The position numbers were made by a program, and so were the translations under genes. Positions 1 through 8,536 of a stretch of 14,846 bases of DNA are shown here, one piece after another. The notes beneath the pieces are model-generated. The model did no database searches and was not told the origin of the DNA. It saw only the letters and a list, made by a program, of their open reading frames with translations. Within the stretch, counting starts at the first letter, position 1; every line of letters begins with the position of its first letter. Source of the stretch: Thioploca sp. (GTDB lineage: Bacteria; Pseudomonadota; Gammaproteobacteria; Beggiatoales; Beggiatoaceae); NCBI GenBank assembly GCA_011371325.1, contig DRQV01000044.1, forward strand, positions 1-14,846, written 5' to 3'.

Positions 1-2054
1 AAAAAGGTAATATCATCATAAACTTTCTGTTTACCAATATGTCTACGAATATCAGTAATTATAGCTGTTTTAATGTCCGTAGCCCGATTTTGCCAATTAA
101 TACTTACTATTTCGCAAAGTCGCTCAATTCCATAAAGCTTACGTTCTAAATTCATTGCTTCAGTAACTCCATCGGTATATAAAACTATCCCATCTCCCTT
201 AGCCAATATTATTGATTTTCTGCCTAAAAATGGGGTTATGTCAGCTTCTAAACCAACGGTAAACCCTAAGTCAAAAGTATCAATTCTTTCAATTTTACCA
301 TTTTTGCGTACTATTAAAACCTCTTCATGTTGGCCACTTATATTTAATTTACCCTTCTTATAATCCAATAAAGATAAAGTTAAATTTTTATCAGAATCCA
401 TTCGTTGCACATTATCATAAATAGCTCGATTGAGAATGCTTAAAAATATTTCTGGATTATTAACATTGTTAACCAATAAAGTGCGCACTGCCGTTTGTAC
501 CATCAACATTAACATCCCACTTTCTAATCCATGTCCAGTAACATCTCCAATCCCAATTTTAATATTGCCATTATGTTGTAAAACATCATAATAATCCCCA
601 CCAACCTCTGCTGCCGGTTCCATAAAACTAGCAATATCTAACTCTTCAATATCTTCCAGCTCAGTAATGGTAGGAAGCACCATAGTTTGTAATTTGCGAG
701 CAACATTCAATTCCATACCTAAACGCAAATTCTCCTCTTTCAGCCGTTCATTTAATTTAATAATTTCCTTATTGGCTTTAGAAAGCTGTTCAGTACGTTC
801 AAGAACTCGAAGTTCTAATTCATCATTAAAATCTTGTAAAGTTTCATTAGTTTGGCGTAATTCTTCTTGTTGTTGATACAGTTCTTCAGTTTGAATTTGT
901 AAGGTTTCATTCATATTAGTAAGTGCAGTACCTAACTTATCTTGTTTGGAATAGTATCTTATTTCAAGCGAATAATTACCAGCAGCAATAGCAGTAGCTC
1001 TTTCGATAGTTTTTTGAATACTAGCTTGCAATTGTTGGAATGAAGTTACAATTTTAGCAATTTCATCTCCACTGTATTCGATATCAAGCCCTAAACTATC
1101 TTTTGAAAATAGCACAACTTTATTAGTTACTTGGCGAATTTTTTGAGTAATCCAAATTATTATTATTAAAAAAGCAAAAATTAGTACAAGTGCAAATATT
1201 ATTCTTTGTTTATTAGTTTCTGTTAAAATATGGTCAGCAAGATGATAAGCTCGTTCTTTTTTCATGAATGAGGCAAAATGAGCACTGGTATCTGAAGCAC
1301 CATAGTCAAAAAATGATGCTCCAGTTTTAATATATTCTTTAGTCAAATTTTCAACTATAGTTCCAACTGGCAATAATTCTGGATCACTGGTCGCTATTAT
1401 TTTAATTGGATCACCATCTAATAAGGTTACAACAGCACCTTCTAATAAATAATCACCGATTGCCTGCATCAAAAAATCATTATCAATTGGAGAAGCTAAC
1501 ATAAGAGTAACAATAGTTTGTCCCTCTTTATCTTTAAGATGTCGAGAAGAAATAATATAAGGGATTTCAGCTAAATTAGTCATATACGATTGATTATGGC
1601 TAAGTTTTTGTAATAAAGTGGTTGGTTTTTGCAATAGTGGTGGCAAGTCTTCCGGAAAATAGTGATATACTTCTCGTATTTGTTTATTGTGATCTATCAA
1701 AATAGCAAATTTAGCATGAAAAAAAACTCGCATAACTGATGAAGTTGGTAGCCAAGCTGGTAATCGATAATGATGTTTTATTGTTTTATTTTTCAACCAT
1801 TTATCATCTTTAAAATAAGTTTGAAAACGTTGTTGAGAAATAATTAATTTAGTAGCTTGATTATGAGAACGTATATAATGATCGAAAATTATTCTATCTT
1901 CTTTAGCTCTAATTTCCAGCTCATTAGCAAGCTCGGCAAAAAGAATTTGTTGGATAGCTTGGGTTTGTATTTGATCAAGAATTATCCAGACTAAAGTACT
2001 AATAAATATTGTGAATAATAGTACTTTAGTTGTAATTGATAAATTTTTTAACAT
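1..2054 (-). CDS. Membrane sensor with HAMP and SpoIIE-type PP2C serine/threonine phosphatase domain (3' end cut by window edge)
   Basis: Continuous minus-strand reading frame from ATG at 2054 to the window edge, about 684 residues, with no stop. The order is: a short cytoplasmic start; a membrane helix at about 7-27; an extracytoplasmic region of about 250 residues, probably a sensory (Cache-like) domain; a second helix at about 284-303; a HAMP-like segment; a Gln/Glu-rich coiled coil at about 350-450; then a SpoIIE/RsbU-type phosphatase domain. The phosphatase motifs are clear: GGDYYD (D487), IGDVTGHG (D504), YTDGVTEA (D628) and DDIT (D680/D681), which supply the Mn/Mg ligands. The sequence ends four residues after D681, so only a short tail is missing. 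Such proteins usually dephosphorylate an STAS anti-anti-sigma factor in partner switching; that role is inferred here, and no STAS or kinase gene is in the window. A modest AAGAG lies 7-8 bases before the ATG. The gene is divergent from the trpE-like gene. Confidence 0.9.
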   Translation of the reverse strand, partial: MLKNLSITTKVLLFTIFISTLVWIILDQIQTQAIQQILFAELANELEIRAKEDRIIFDHYIRSHNQATKLIISQQRFQTYFKDDKWLKNKTIKHHYRLPAWLPTSSVMRVFFHAKFAILIDHNKQIREVYHYFPEDLPPLLQKPTTLLQKLSHNQSYMTNLAEIPYIISSRHLKDKEGQTIVTLMLASPIDNDFLMQAIGDYLLEGAVVTLLDGDPIKIIATSDPELLPVGTIVENLTKEYIKTGASFFDYGASDTSAHFASFMKKERAYHLADHILTETNKQRIIFALVLIFAFLIIIIWITQKIRQVTNKVVLFSKDSLGLDIEYSGDEIAKIVTSFQQLQASIQKTIERATAIAAGNYSLEIRYYSKQDKLGTALTNMNETLQIQTEELYQQQEELRQTNETLQDFNDELELRVLERTEQLSKANKEIIKLNERLKEENLRLGMELNVARKLQTMVLPTITELEDIEELDIASFMEPAAEVGGDYYDVLQHNGNIKIGIGDVTGHGLESGMLMLMVQTAVRTLLVNNVNNPEIFLSILNRAIYDNVQRMDSDKNLTLSLLDYKKGKLNISGQHEEVLIVRKNGKIERIDTFDLGFTVGLEADITPFLGRKSIILAKGDGIVLYTDGVTEAMNLERKLYGIERLCEIVSINWQNRATDIKTAIITDIRRHIGKQKVYDDITF

Positions 2055-2270
2055 TAATTTACTCTTATTATAATATATTTAACTATCCTGTCGCTTTGCT
2101 ATAATTTATTCCAAAGATATCTTTAGATAATAATTCAAGTATACACAACTAATTTTCTAATATCAATATTATCAATGATTTGGCATGCTAATATATATCT
2201 TAATTATCTGAATATAGCTTAAAGTTAACCACAGTTATTTTTAAAATTCACGTAGATTCTATATAAACAT

Positions 2271-2299
2271 TTGACAATCTAAATACTACAACATATCCT
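2271..2299 (+). promoter_or_regulatory. Candidate sigma70 promoter for the trpE-like/trpG-like pair
   Basis: A perfect -35 box TTGACA (2271-2276) is followed, after a 17-base spacer, by TATCCT (2294-2299), which matches the -10 consensus at four of six positions. It lies about 43 bases upstream of the ATG at 2342. AGGA at 2331-2334 is a well-placed ribosome binding site. I saw no Trp-rich leader peptide or attenuator hairpin in the 287-base region between the divergent genes. Confidence 0.5.
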
Positions 2300-2341
2300 A
2301 TAAGCATTGATTCTCAACATATACAAATTCAGGAATAACTA

Positions 2342-3769
2342 ATGACTGTACCATCCTTGAATACTGATTGGATAAACAATAGATTAACTGAACATATTTT
2401 AGGATATGATATTAATTTTTATAAATTATTTTCAATTTTAAAACAAAAATTTGCCAATTGTTATTTTTTAGAATCGCTATCTTTACCCAGACACCAAGAT
2501 CGATATTACACCATAGGTTTTTCTCCAGATATTATCTTTGCAGCTAAAGGTAACAGCTTATCTTTGTCTGGTTCAGAAGATATTATTGAATTAACTACAG
2601 GTTGTAAAAATAGTGATGAAATTATTTATAAAATAGACAATCCATACAAGTTTCTGCAAACTGAATTTGATTTTAATACTGCTTGCGATCCACACCAAGG
2701 CGGACTTATAGGTTATGTTTGCCATGAAGCAGTTAATTATTTTGAGCCTAGTCTAAATTTAATTGAACACACGGATTTTAGCACTTTTAAATTTGGTCTT
2801 TATACTGATGGTTTATTGTATGACACAACTACTGGTACTTTAACTTACTATCATTTTTATAAAGATCGTTCGGAAATAGTTAAAGCAATATTAAAAGATA
2901 TAAATAACTATGAAATACCAACAGAATTAGAATCGGTTAAATTTACTGGACATAGCGTAACCAAAGAAGAATTCATTAAATCAGTAGAAAAAACTAAAGA
3001 AAAAATTAGACAAGGTTATTCTTTTCAAGCTGAAGTTGGTTTTAAATCTTATTATGAAATAAAAGGGGATAAGTTAGCAATTTATAACAAATTACGGCAA
3101 ATTAATCCTAGCCCGTATATGTTTTATCTAAAATTTGGTCAAGAAGAACTTTTAGGAGCTAGTCCAGAAATATTGATTAGTTGTAAACAAAATATGGTAC
3201 TTACAACTCCTACTGCTGGAACTATTGTACGTGGCAAAACTCATGATGAAGATGTGCAATTAGCCCGTAAATTACTCAGTGATCCAAAAGAGATTGCCGA
3301 ACATAATATGTTGGTAGATTTACATCGAAATGATATTGCCAAAATTTGTCAGCCTAGTACGGTGAAAATATCTGATTTAATGTATATAATTAAATTTAGC
3401 CATGTGCAACATATCGTATCTGATGTAGTTGGTTTTTTAAATAATACTAAAGATGCTTTTGACGTATTAGCTACAATATTGCCAGGTGGAGTTGTGACTG
3501 GAGCTCCTAAAATTGAAACTATTAAAATCATTGATGAAAATGAAAGCACGCCTCGAGGCCCTTATGGTGGAGCGGTAGGACGTTTTAGTTTTAGTGGTGG
3601 TTGCGATTTCTGTTTACCTATTCGTAGTATATTTTGTATCGGTGATAAATGTTACGCTCAAACTTCGGCTGGAGTAGTTTATGACTCAGTTCCGGAAAAA
3701 GAATATGCTGAGGTAACTCATAAGTTAGCTGCTATGAAACAAGCATTGGAAGAATTAGGAGGAATATAA
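2342..3769 (+). CDS. Anthranilate synthase component I-like chorismate-binding enzyme (TrpE/PabB family)
   Basis: A 475-residue member of the chorismate-utilising family, which with an amidotransferase subunit converts chorismate to anthranilate (TrpE) or aminodeoxychorismate (PabB). The C-terminal catalytic half has the hallmark motifs: LLGASPE (about 270-276), PTAGTIVRG (about 290-298), EHNMLVDLHRND (about 320-331), TGAPK, RGPYGGAVG (about 405-413) and a final SAGVV...PEKEY. Alanine sits where many PabB proteins have the lysine of PIKGT, and an N-terminal FLES resembles the LLES tryptophan-binding motif of TrpE. Both favour anthranilate synthase over aminodeoxychorismate synthase, but not decisively. 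The stop overlaps the next gene's ATG (TAATG), so the two subunits are translationally coupled. No other trp or folate genes are adjacent, so the pathway cannot be assigned from context. Confidence 0.88.
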   Translation: MTVPSLNTDWINNRLTEHILGYDINFYKLFSILKQKFANCYFLESLSLPRHQDRYYTIGFSPDIIFAAKGNSLSLSGSEDIIELTTGCKNSDEIIYKIDNPYKFLQTEFDFNTACDPHQGGLIGYVCHEAVNYFEPSLNLIEHTDFSTFKFGLYTDGLLYDTTTGTLTYYHFYKDRSEIVKAILKDINNYEIPTELESVKFTGHSVTKEEFIKSVEKTKEKIRQGYSFQAEVGFKSYYEIKGDKLAIYNKLRQINPSPYMFYLKFGQEELLGASPEILISCKQNMVLTTPTAGTIVRGKTHDEDVQLARKLLSDPKEIAEHNMLVDLHRNDIAKICQPSTVKISDLMYIIKFSHVQHIVSDVVGFLNNTKDAFDVLATILPGGVVTGAPKIETIKIIDENESTPRGPYGGAVGRFSFSGGCDFCLPIRSIFCIGDKCYAQTSAGVVYDSVPEKEYAEVTHKLAAMKQALEELGGI

Positions 3770-4404
3770 TGACCAATAATGTACATATATTACTAATTGA
3801 CAACTATGATTCTTTCACTTATAACTTACAGCATTTATTATTAGCGATTCCTAATGTAACGCTAACTATTAGAAGAAATGATGAGCCATTTATTAAGGAA
3901 TTAGAAGCTGGTAAATATGCTGGAGTGGTAATTAGTCCAGGCCCAGGTTCAGCCGAAGATGAAAATTATTTTGGTTTTAATAATCAGGTTATTTTAAATT
4001 TTGGTACTGAAGGATTGCCTATTTTAGGAATATGTCTGGGCTTTCAAGGAATTTATAATTGTTTTGGTGGAAAGCTTAAATTATCTAATTTGCCAATGCA
4101 CGGTAAAGTTAGTAAATTGAAAATTAATAATAATGGTCTTATTCTAAATAATATTCCAGATGGTGCTTATATTATGAGATACCATTCAATTATGGCTGAC
4201 TTGACACAAAAAATTCCAGAATGTTTAGAATTAACCGCTTATACTCATGCAGGTAAATCTCAAGAATTAAATGGGCTAGAATTAATGGCTTTAGAGCATA
4301 AAGAACATCCAATTTATGGCCTACAATTTCACCCAGAATCATTTGCGACTGAATATGGCAATCGAATAATACAAAATTTTATTGATAAATGTGTTATTTT
4401 ATAG
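3769..4404 (+). CDS. Glutamine amidotransferase subunit of anthranilate/aminodeoxychorismate synthase (TrpG/PabA family)
   Basis: A 211-residue class I glutamine amidotransferase that releases ammonia from glutamine for the synthase encoded just upstream. The family start LLIDNYDSFTYNL is intact, followed by SPGPG (about 56-60), the nucleophile elbow GICLGFQ with C89, and QFHPES with H188 and E190 completing the triad. Length is normal for a stand-alone TrpG/PabA (about 190-210). The ATG overlaps the upstream stop by one base, and a strong AGGAGGA lies at 3757-3763 inside the end of the upstream gene. The subunit family can serve both tryptophan and folate synthesis in many bacteria, so I give no symbol. 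After the stop, 152 bases without a gene lead to nirG; they hold only a weak ATCAAT/ATTGAT hairpin (4429-4454) with a 14-base loop. Confidence 0.9.
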   Translation: MTNNVHILLIDNYDSFTYNLQHLLLAIPNVTLTIRRNDEPFIKELEAGKYAGVVISPGPGSAEDENYFGFNNQVILNFGTEGLPILGICLGFQGIYNCFGGKLKLSNLPMHGKVSKLKINNNGLILNNIPDGAYIMRYHSIMADLTQKIPECLELTAYTHAGKSQELNGLELMALEHKEHPIYGLQFHPESFATEYGNRIIQNFIDKCVIL

Positions 4405-4556
4405 GTATTATAATGTAGAAAGAGTTGTATCAATCTTGTAGAAATCATATTGATGCGATTCTTAAATCTTGTTTTTCTATTCTGTATACTTTATCATATC
4501 TTTATTCTCTTATTTTTAATTGATGACATACCTTAAACTTACCTGATAGAAGATAA

Positions 4557-5000
4557 ATGGATGATATAGATCGTAGTATTATTAATAATTTACAAGGTAA
4601 TTTTCCTATTTGTGAGAATCCATATGCACAAGTAGCAGAGAAGTTAAATATCACTGAAATTGAATTAATTCAACATATTGAAAAATTATTAGAGCAAGGA
4701 ATATTAACTCGTTTTGGGCCTATGTATCATGCTGAACGTTTAGGCGGTGGTTTAACATTAGCAGCAATGCAAGTTCCTGTGGCTGATTTTGAAAAGGTAA
4801 CTGAACAAGTTAATGTGTTCTCTGAAGTTGCTCATAATTATGCTAGGGAACATGAATTAAATATGTGGTTTGTACTTGCTACTGAACGACCAAAACAGAT
4901 TGATTCTATAATTACTGCAATAGAAACTAAAACAGGACTACATGTATACAATATGCCTAAACAAGCTGAATATTACATAGGTTTCCAACCTAAAGTCTAG
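4557..5000 (+). CDS. nirG: Siroheme decarboxylase subunit, NirG-like (AhbA/NirD/NirG Lrp-like family)
   Basis: A 147-residue protein with an N-terminal winged-helix (Lrp/AsnC-like) fold and a C-terminal ferredoxin-like domain. This family was long annotated as transcription regulators but forms siroheme decarboxylases, removing the C12 and C18 acetate carboxyls to give didecarboxysiroheme for heme d1 or the alternative heme pathway. The segments TRFGPM followed by ERLGG (about 52-65) and AHNYAREHELNMWFV (about 92-106) are as I remember for NirG, as opposed to NirD (RIGAVF) or NirL; the length also fits NirG. Only a weak AGAAG precedes the ATG. The partner gene nirH starts 16 bases downstream. 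AhbA of sulfate reducers is the main alternative name. A true regulator role is unlikely. Confidence 0.82.
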   Translation: MDDIDRSIINNLQGNFPICENPYAQVAEKLNITEIELIQHIEKLLEQGILTRFGPMYHAERLGGGLTLAAMQVPVADFEKVTEQVNVFSEVAHNYAREHELNMWFVLATERPKQIDSIITAIETKTGLHVYNMPKQAEYYIGFQPKV

Positions 5001-5016
5001 TCCACTGTATTTGAAG

Positions 5017-5487
5017 ATGATTGACAATATAGATCGCAATATTATTAAAGCTACTCAAACTGGCTTACCATTGACTCCACGTCCTTATCACGCTATTGCT
5101 CAACAGTTGAATCTAACTGCTGATGAAGTGATGGGACGTTTACGCAAGATGTTGGATTATGGAATAATTCGGCGGATTGGTGCTGTACCTAATCATTATG
5201 CGTTAGGTTATCGTTATAATGGAATGACTGTGTGGAATGTTCCTGATGAACATATTGATAAATTAGGAAAAATTGTGGGAAAATTAGAATTTGTAAGTCA
5301 TTGTTATCATCGTCCTAGACATTTACCAGAATGGCCTTATAATTTATTTGCCATGGTGCATGGTAAAACTCAATCTCAAATAAACCAGCAAATTCAACAG
5401 ATTATGGAGTTATTAGGCGAATATAATCATGGCCATGAAACCTTATATAGTACTCGTATTTTGAAAAAAACTGGATTGCGGATTTAA
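5017..5487 (+). CDS. nirH: Siroheme decarboxylase subunit, NirH-like (AhbB/NirL/NirH Lrp-like family)
   Basis: The second half of the siroheme decarboxylase, 156 residues from ATG at 5017. An in-frame TTG at 5011 would add two residues (158 in all); I prefer the ATG because MIDNIDRNII matches the usual family start. Diagnostic NirH-type segments are IRRIGAVPNHYALGYR, SHCYHRPRHLPEWPYNLFAM and the C-terminal STRILKKTGLRI. The fold is an N-terminal helix-turn-helix-like domain plus a C-terminal ferredoxin-like domain. It lies 16 bases after nirG with no clear promoter between, so the two are cotranscribed and should form a heteromer. The remaining heme d1 genes (nirE, nirJ, nirF, nirN, nirS) are not in the window, so the choice between heme d1 and AhbC/D-dependent heme synthesis rests on the NirG/NirH resemblance only. 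Confidence 0.82.
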   Translation: MIDNIDRNIIKATQTGLPLTPRPYHAIAQQLNLTADEVMGRLRKMLDYGIIRRIGAVPNHYALGYRYNGMTVWNVPDEHIDKLGKIVGKLEFVSHCYHRPRHLPEWPYNLFAMVHGKTQSQINQQIQQIMELLGEYNHGHETLYSTRILKKTGLRI

Positions 5488-5489
5488 TT

Positions 5490-5552
5490 GTCAAAATCAG
5501 GATTTTCAGGATTAAAAAGCATTAAAATCGGTTTGTTAATCCTGATTCTGAC
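5490..5552. repeat. 63-bp palindromic intergenic repeat built on TCAGGATT
   Basis: The ends form an inverted repeat: 5490-5504 and the reverse complement of 5538-5552 agree at 14 of 15 bases, from GTCA to TGAC. TCAGGATT occurs twice on the plus strand (5497-5504 and 5506-5513) and once inverted as AATCCTGA (5538-5545). It sits between the stop of nirH and the stop of the convergent uvrA. RNA from either strand could fold into a long hairpin, so it may stop both transcripts, but there is no U tract. The layout suggests a dispersed REP- or MITE-like family member. Confidence 0.65.
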
Positions 5553-5573
5553 ACCGAGACAAATAGCCTCCAA

Positions 5574-8390
5574 TCATAAAATACCCTTCAAAAACATCCC
5601 AGTATAAGATTTTTTATTCTTAGCAATATTTTCTGGAGTTCCAGTTGCAATAATCTGTCCACCTTTATCTCCACCTTCTGGCCCTAAATCCACAATCCAA
5701 TCTGCCGTTTTCACCACGTCCAAATTATGTTCAATAACCACCACTGTATTACCATGATCTCGCAATCTATGCAACACATTCAATAACAATTCAACATCAT
5801 GGAAATGTAAACCAGTAGTTGGTTCATCTAAAATATATAAAGTTTTACCAGTATCTCGCTTTGACAATTCCTTGGCTAATTTAATCCGTTGAGCTTCACC
5901 ACCAGACAAAGTCACCGCATTTTGACCCAAAGTAACATAAGATAAACCCACATCCATCAAAGTTTGCAACTTACGACTCAAAACCGGAATTGCCGAGAAA
6001 AAATCCCTAGCTTCCTCCACACTCATAGCTAAAACTTCATGAATGGTTTTACCTTTATATTTTATATCCAAAGTTTCCCGATTATAACGTTGTCCTTTAC
6101 AAATATCACAAGTTACATAAATATCCGGTAAAAAGTGCATCGCTACTTTAATCAATCCGTCACCCTGACAAGCTTCACATCTACCACCTTTGACATTAAA
6201 ACTAAATCGCCCAATTTTATAACCTCGAGAACGAGCTTCTGGAGTAGCGGCAAATAGTTCTCTAATTGGGGTAAAAATTCCGGTATAAGTGGCTGGATTG
6301 GAACGTGGTGTTCTACCAATTGGACTTTGATTAATATCTACCACTTTATCTAATAAATCTAAACCTTTTACTGTCTTATAATCTGCAATTTCTAAATTAG
6401 CATGATTCAAAGCATTAGCAGTAATAGGATATAAAGTATCGTTGATTAACGTGGACTTGCCAGAACCAGACACGCCAGTTATGCAAGTCATCAAACCGAT
6501 AGGCAATTCTAAATCAATGGATTTTAAATTATTACCAGTAGCTCCCTGCAAATATAAAAATTTATCAATAGGTTGTCTTTGTTTAGGAATAGTTATTTGC
6601 CGTTTTTTAGCTAAATATTGTCCAGTGATAGATTTCCTAGTTCTAACAATATTGGCCAATTTACCCTGTGCCACCACCTCGCCACCATGTATTCCTGCAC
6701 CAGGGCCAATATCAATAATATGGTCAGCAGCTCGAATCGTCTCTTCATCATGCTCTACCACAATAACTGTATTGCCTAAGTCTCGCAAATGAATCAGCGT
6801 ATCCAGCAAGCGTTTATTATCCCGTTGATGCAAACCAATTGATGGTTCATCCAATATATACATAACTCCAACCAGTCCAGCTCCAATCTGACTAGCTAAC
6901 CTAATCCGTTGAGTTTCACCACCAGACAAAGTATCAGCACTCCTATTTAAGCTCAAATATTCCAAACCTACATTGCTTAAAAATTGTAATCTTTCATTGA
7001 CTTCTTTCAAAATTTTCTTGGCAATCTTGCCTTTATAACCGGGCAACTTTAATTTAGTAAAAAATTTCTGAGTTTGTTCAATCGGTAACGCAGTTAATTG
7101 AGGTAAATTATACCCGGTAACCAATACATGCCGAGCTGCCTCATTTAATCGAGTGCCTGCACAATCAACACAAGGCTGTTGGCTCATATATTTTACTAAT
7201 TCCTCTCGCACCGCATTAGATTCAGTTTCCCGATAGCGACGTTCCAAATTGGGAATTATCCCTTCAAACGGTTTTTTACGGGTAAAGGTAGTGCCAGTAT
7301 CCTCATTTTGATACACCATATTGATTACAGTATTGCCACTGCCATATAACACTAAATCACGAATATCTTGTGATAGCTGTTCAAATGGCAAGTTCAAATC
7401 AAATTTATAATGTTTACTCAATGCTTCCAAAATTTTAAAATAAAAGGCAGTTTTACTATCCCAACCTCGTATCGCTCCTGCACGTAAACTAACTGTAGGA
7501 TCAGTAATTACCTTGTTAGGATTGAAGAACTGTTTAACTCCCAAACCATCACAGGTTGGACAAGCTCCCATAGGATTATTGAAAGAAAACAGACGTGGCT
7601 CAATTTCACTAACGCTATAACCACATTCAGGACAAGAATAACTGGAAGAAAAAGCTAAATCTGGAATTGAATCTCCTTGCATAGCACTAACTTGAGCCAA
7701 ACCATCACCAAGTTTTAATGCAGTTTCAAATGATTCCGTCAAACGTAACCGAATATCATCTCGCACTTTAAATCTATCTACTACTACCTCAATGGAATGC
7801 TTCTTCTGCAAATCCAATGGTGGTGGGTCATCTAACATAATAATTTCATCATCAATTCTAGCCCGAATAAAACCTTGTTTTTGTAAAGATTCGATTACTT
7901 TTACATGCTCTCCTTTGCGTTCTTTAATAATCGGAGCTAACAACATTAATCTGGTATTGTTTGGCAAGGCTAATACTTGATCAATCATTTGGCTGACGGT
8001 TTGAGCCTGTAAACTAGTGCCATGTTGTGGACAATGAGCAGTGCCAACTCTTGCAAATAGCAAACGTAAATAATCATAAGTTTCGGTGACAGTGCCGACA
8101 GTGGAACGAGGATTATGTGAAGTTGATTTCTGTTCAATCGAAATTGCTGGAGACAAGCCTTCAATATGCTCCACATCAGGTTTTTCCATTATGGAAAGAA
8201 ACTGACGGGCATAGGCGGATAAAGATTCTACATAGCGACGTTGGCCTTCTGCATATATAGTATCAAAAGCTAGAGAAGATTTCCCAGAACCAGATAAACC
8301 AGTAATTACAACTAATTTATCTCGAGGAATATCAAGATCGATATTTTGTAAATTGTGGGTGCATACTCCACGTAAACTAATGGTTTTCAT
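5574..8390 (-). CDS. uvrA: UvrA, excinuclease ABC subunit A
   Basis: A full-length 938-residue UvrA (about 940 in E. coli), the damage-recognition ATPase of nucleotide excision repair, which loads UvrB at DNA lesions. It has two ABC ATPase modules: Walker A GLSGSGKSS at 31-39 and GVSGSGKST in the second half, and signature motifs LSGGETQRIRLA and LSGGEAQRIKLA, each followed by an ILDEP Walker B. Zinc-binding pairs are visible at C253/C256 with C277/C280, then a CxxC pair in CVDCAGTRL, and CEAC...CDIC in the C-terminal half. It starts at ATG 8390 with MKTISLRG, as in the family, but no strong ribosome binding site precedes it. I found no convincing LexA box (CTGT-N8-ACAG) in the 195 bases upstream, so SOS control is not apparent. 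It converges on nirH and follows the cyclase-like gene on the same strand. Confidence 0.98.
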   Translation of the reverse strand: MKTISLRGVCTHNLQNIDLDIPRDKLVVITGLSGSGKSSLAFDTIYAEGQRRYVESLSAYARQFLSIMEKPDVEHIEGLSPAISIEQKSTSHNPRSTVGTVTETYDYLRLLFARVGTAHCPQHGTSLQAQTVSQMIDQVLALPNNTRLMLLAPIIKERKGEHVKVIESLQKQGFIRARIDDEIIMLDDPPPLDLQKKHSIEVVVDRFKVRDDIRLRLTESFETALKLGDGLAQVSAMQGDSIPDLAFSSSYSCPECGYSVSEIEPRLFSFNNPMGACPTCDGLGVKQFFNPNKVITDPTVSLRAGAIRGWDSKTAFYFKILEALSKHYKFDLNLPFEQLSQDIRDLVLYGSGNTVINMVYQNEDTGTTFTRKKPFEGIIPNLERRYRETESNAVREELVKYMSQQPCVDCAGTRLNEAARHVLVTGYNLPQLTALPIEQTQKFFTKLKLPGYKGKIAKKILKEVNERLQFLSNVGLEYLSLNRSADTLSGGETQRIRLASQIGAGLVGVMYILDEPSIGLHQRDNKRLLDTLIHLRDLGNTVIVVEHDEETIRAADHIIDIGPGAGIHGGEVVAQGKLANIVRTRKSITGQYLAKKRQITIPKQRQPIDKFLYLQGATGNNLKSIDLELPIGLMTCITGVSGSGKSTLINDTLYPITANALNHANLEIADYKTVKGLDLLDKVVDINQSPIGRTPRSNPATYTGIFTPIRELFAATPEARSRGYKIGRFSFNVKGGRCEACQGDGLIKVAMHFLPDIYVTCDICKGQRYNRETLDIKYKGKTIHEVLAMSVEEARDFFSAIPVLSRKLQTLMDVGLSYVTLGQNAVTLSGGEAQRIKLAKELSKRDTGKTLYILDEPTTGLHFHDVELLLNVLHRLRDHGNTVVVIEHNLDVVKTADWIVDLGPEGGDKGGQIIATGTPENIAKNKKSYTGMFLKGIL

Positions 8391-8428
8391 AGAATATTAG
8401 TAAGGGTAAATGTTAGATTTTAAATATC

Positions 8429-8536
8429 TTAAATTTGTAGAGATGGTAGGCAGTTATAAAATTGCCTTAGCAACTTCATGTTGTTTTTTAACCAATCTAC
8501 TGTCGCCATTCCAGTAATTTGCAAAACATCTTTCAC
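8429..8536 (-). other. Possible small ORF or coding remnant between the cyclase-like gene and uvrA
   Basis: From GTG at 8536 a 35-codon frame reads VKDVLQITGMATVDWLK and then continues with less protein-like sequence to TAA at 8429. If one A is added to the run of six in TTAAAAAAC (forward T run about 8481-8486), the frame continues KKQHEVAKAIL and stops at 8454. That suggests the frameshifted C-terminal end of a lost gene. There is no ribosome binding site and the frame is closed just upstream of the GTG. A GGCAGTT/AATTGCC hairpin (8449-8466) overlaps its end. I do not recognise the family; this could be chance. Confidence 0.2.

Noticed and set aside
2067..2094. Promoter for the SpoIIE gene (minus-strand TATAAT with GCGACA 16 bases upstream)
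   Set aside because: The implied transcription start would be only about six bases before the ATG and would remove the ribosome binding site.
2055..2341. Tryptophan attenuator or leader peptide before the trpE-like gene
   Set aside because: No short ORF with adjacent Trp codons and no terminator/antiterminator pair could be found.
4557..5487. Two Lrp/AsnC transcription regulators
   Set aside because: They have Lrp-like helix-turn-helix ends, but the whole sequences carry NirG/NirH siroheme decarboxylase signatures and form a pair.
6442..6792. 116-codon plus-strand ORF within uvrA
   Set aside because: It is antisense to the conserved uvrA Walker and linker region, and its sequence reflects the uvrA codon pattern and not a protein family.
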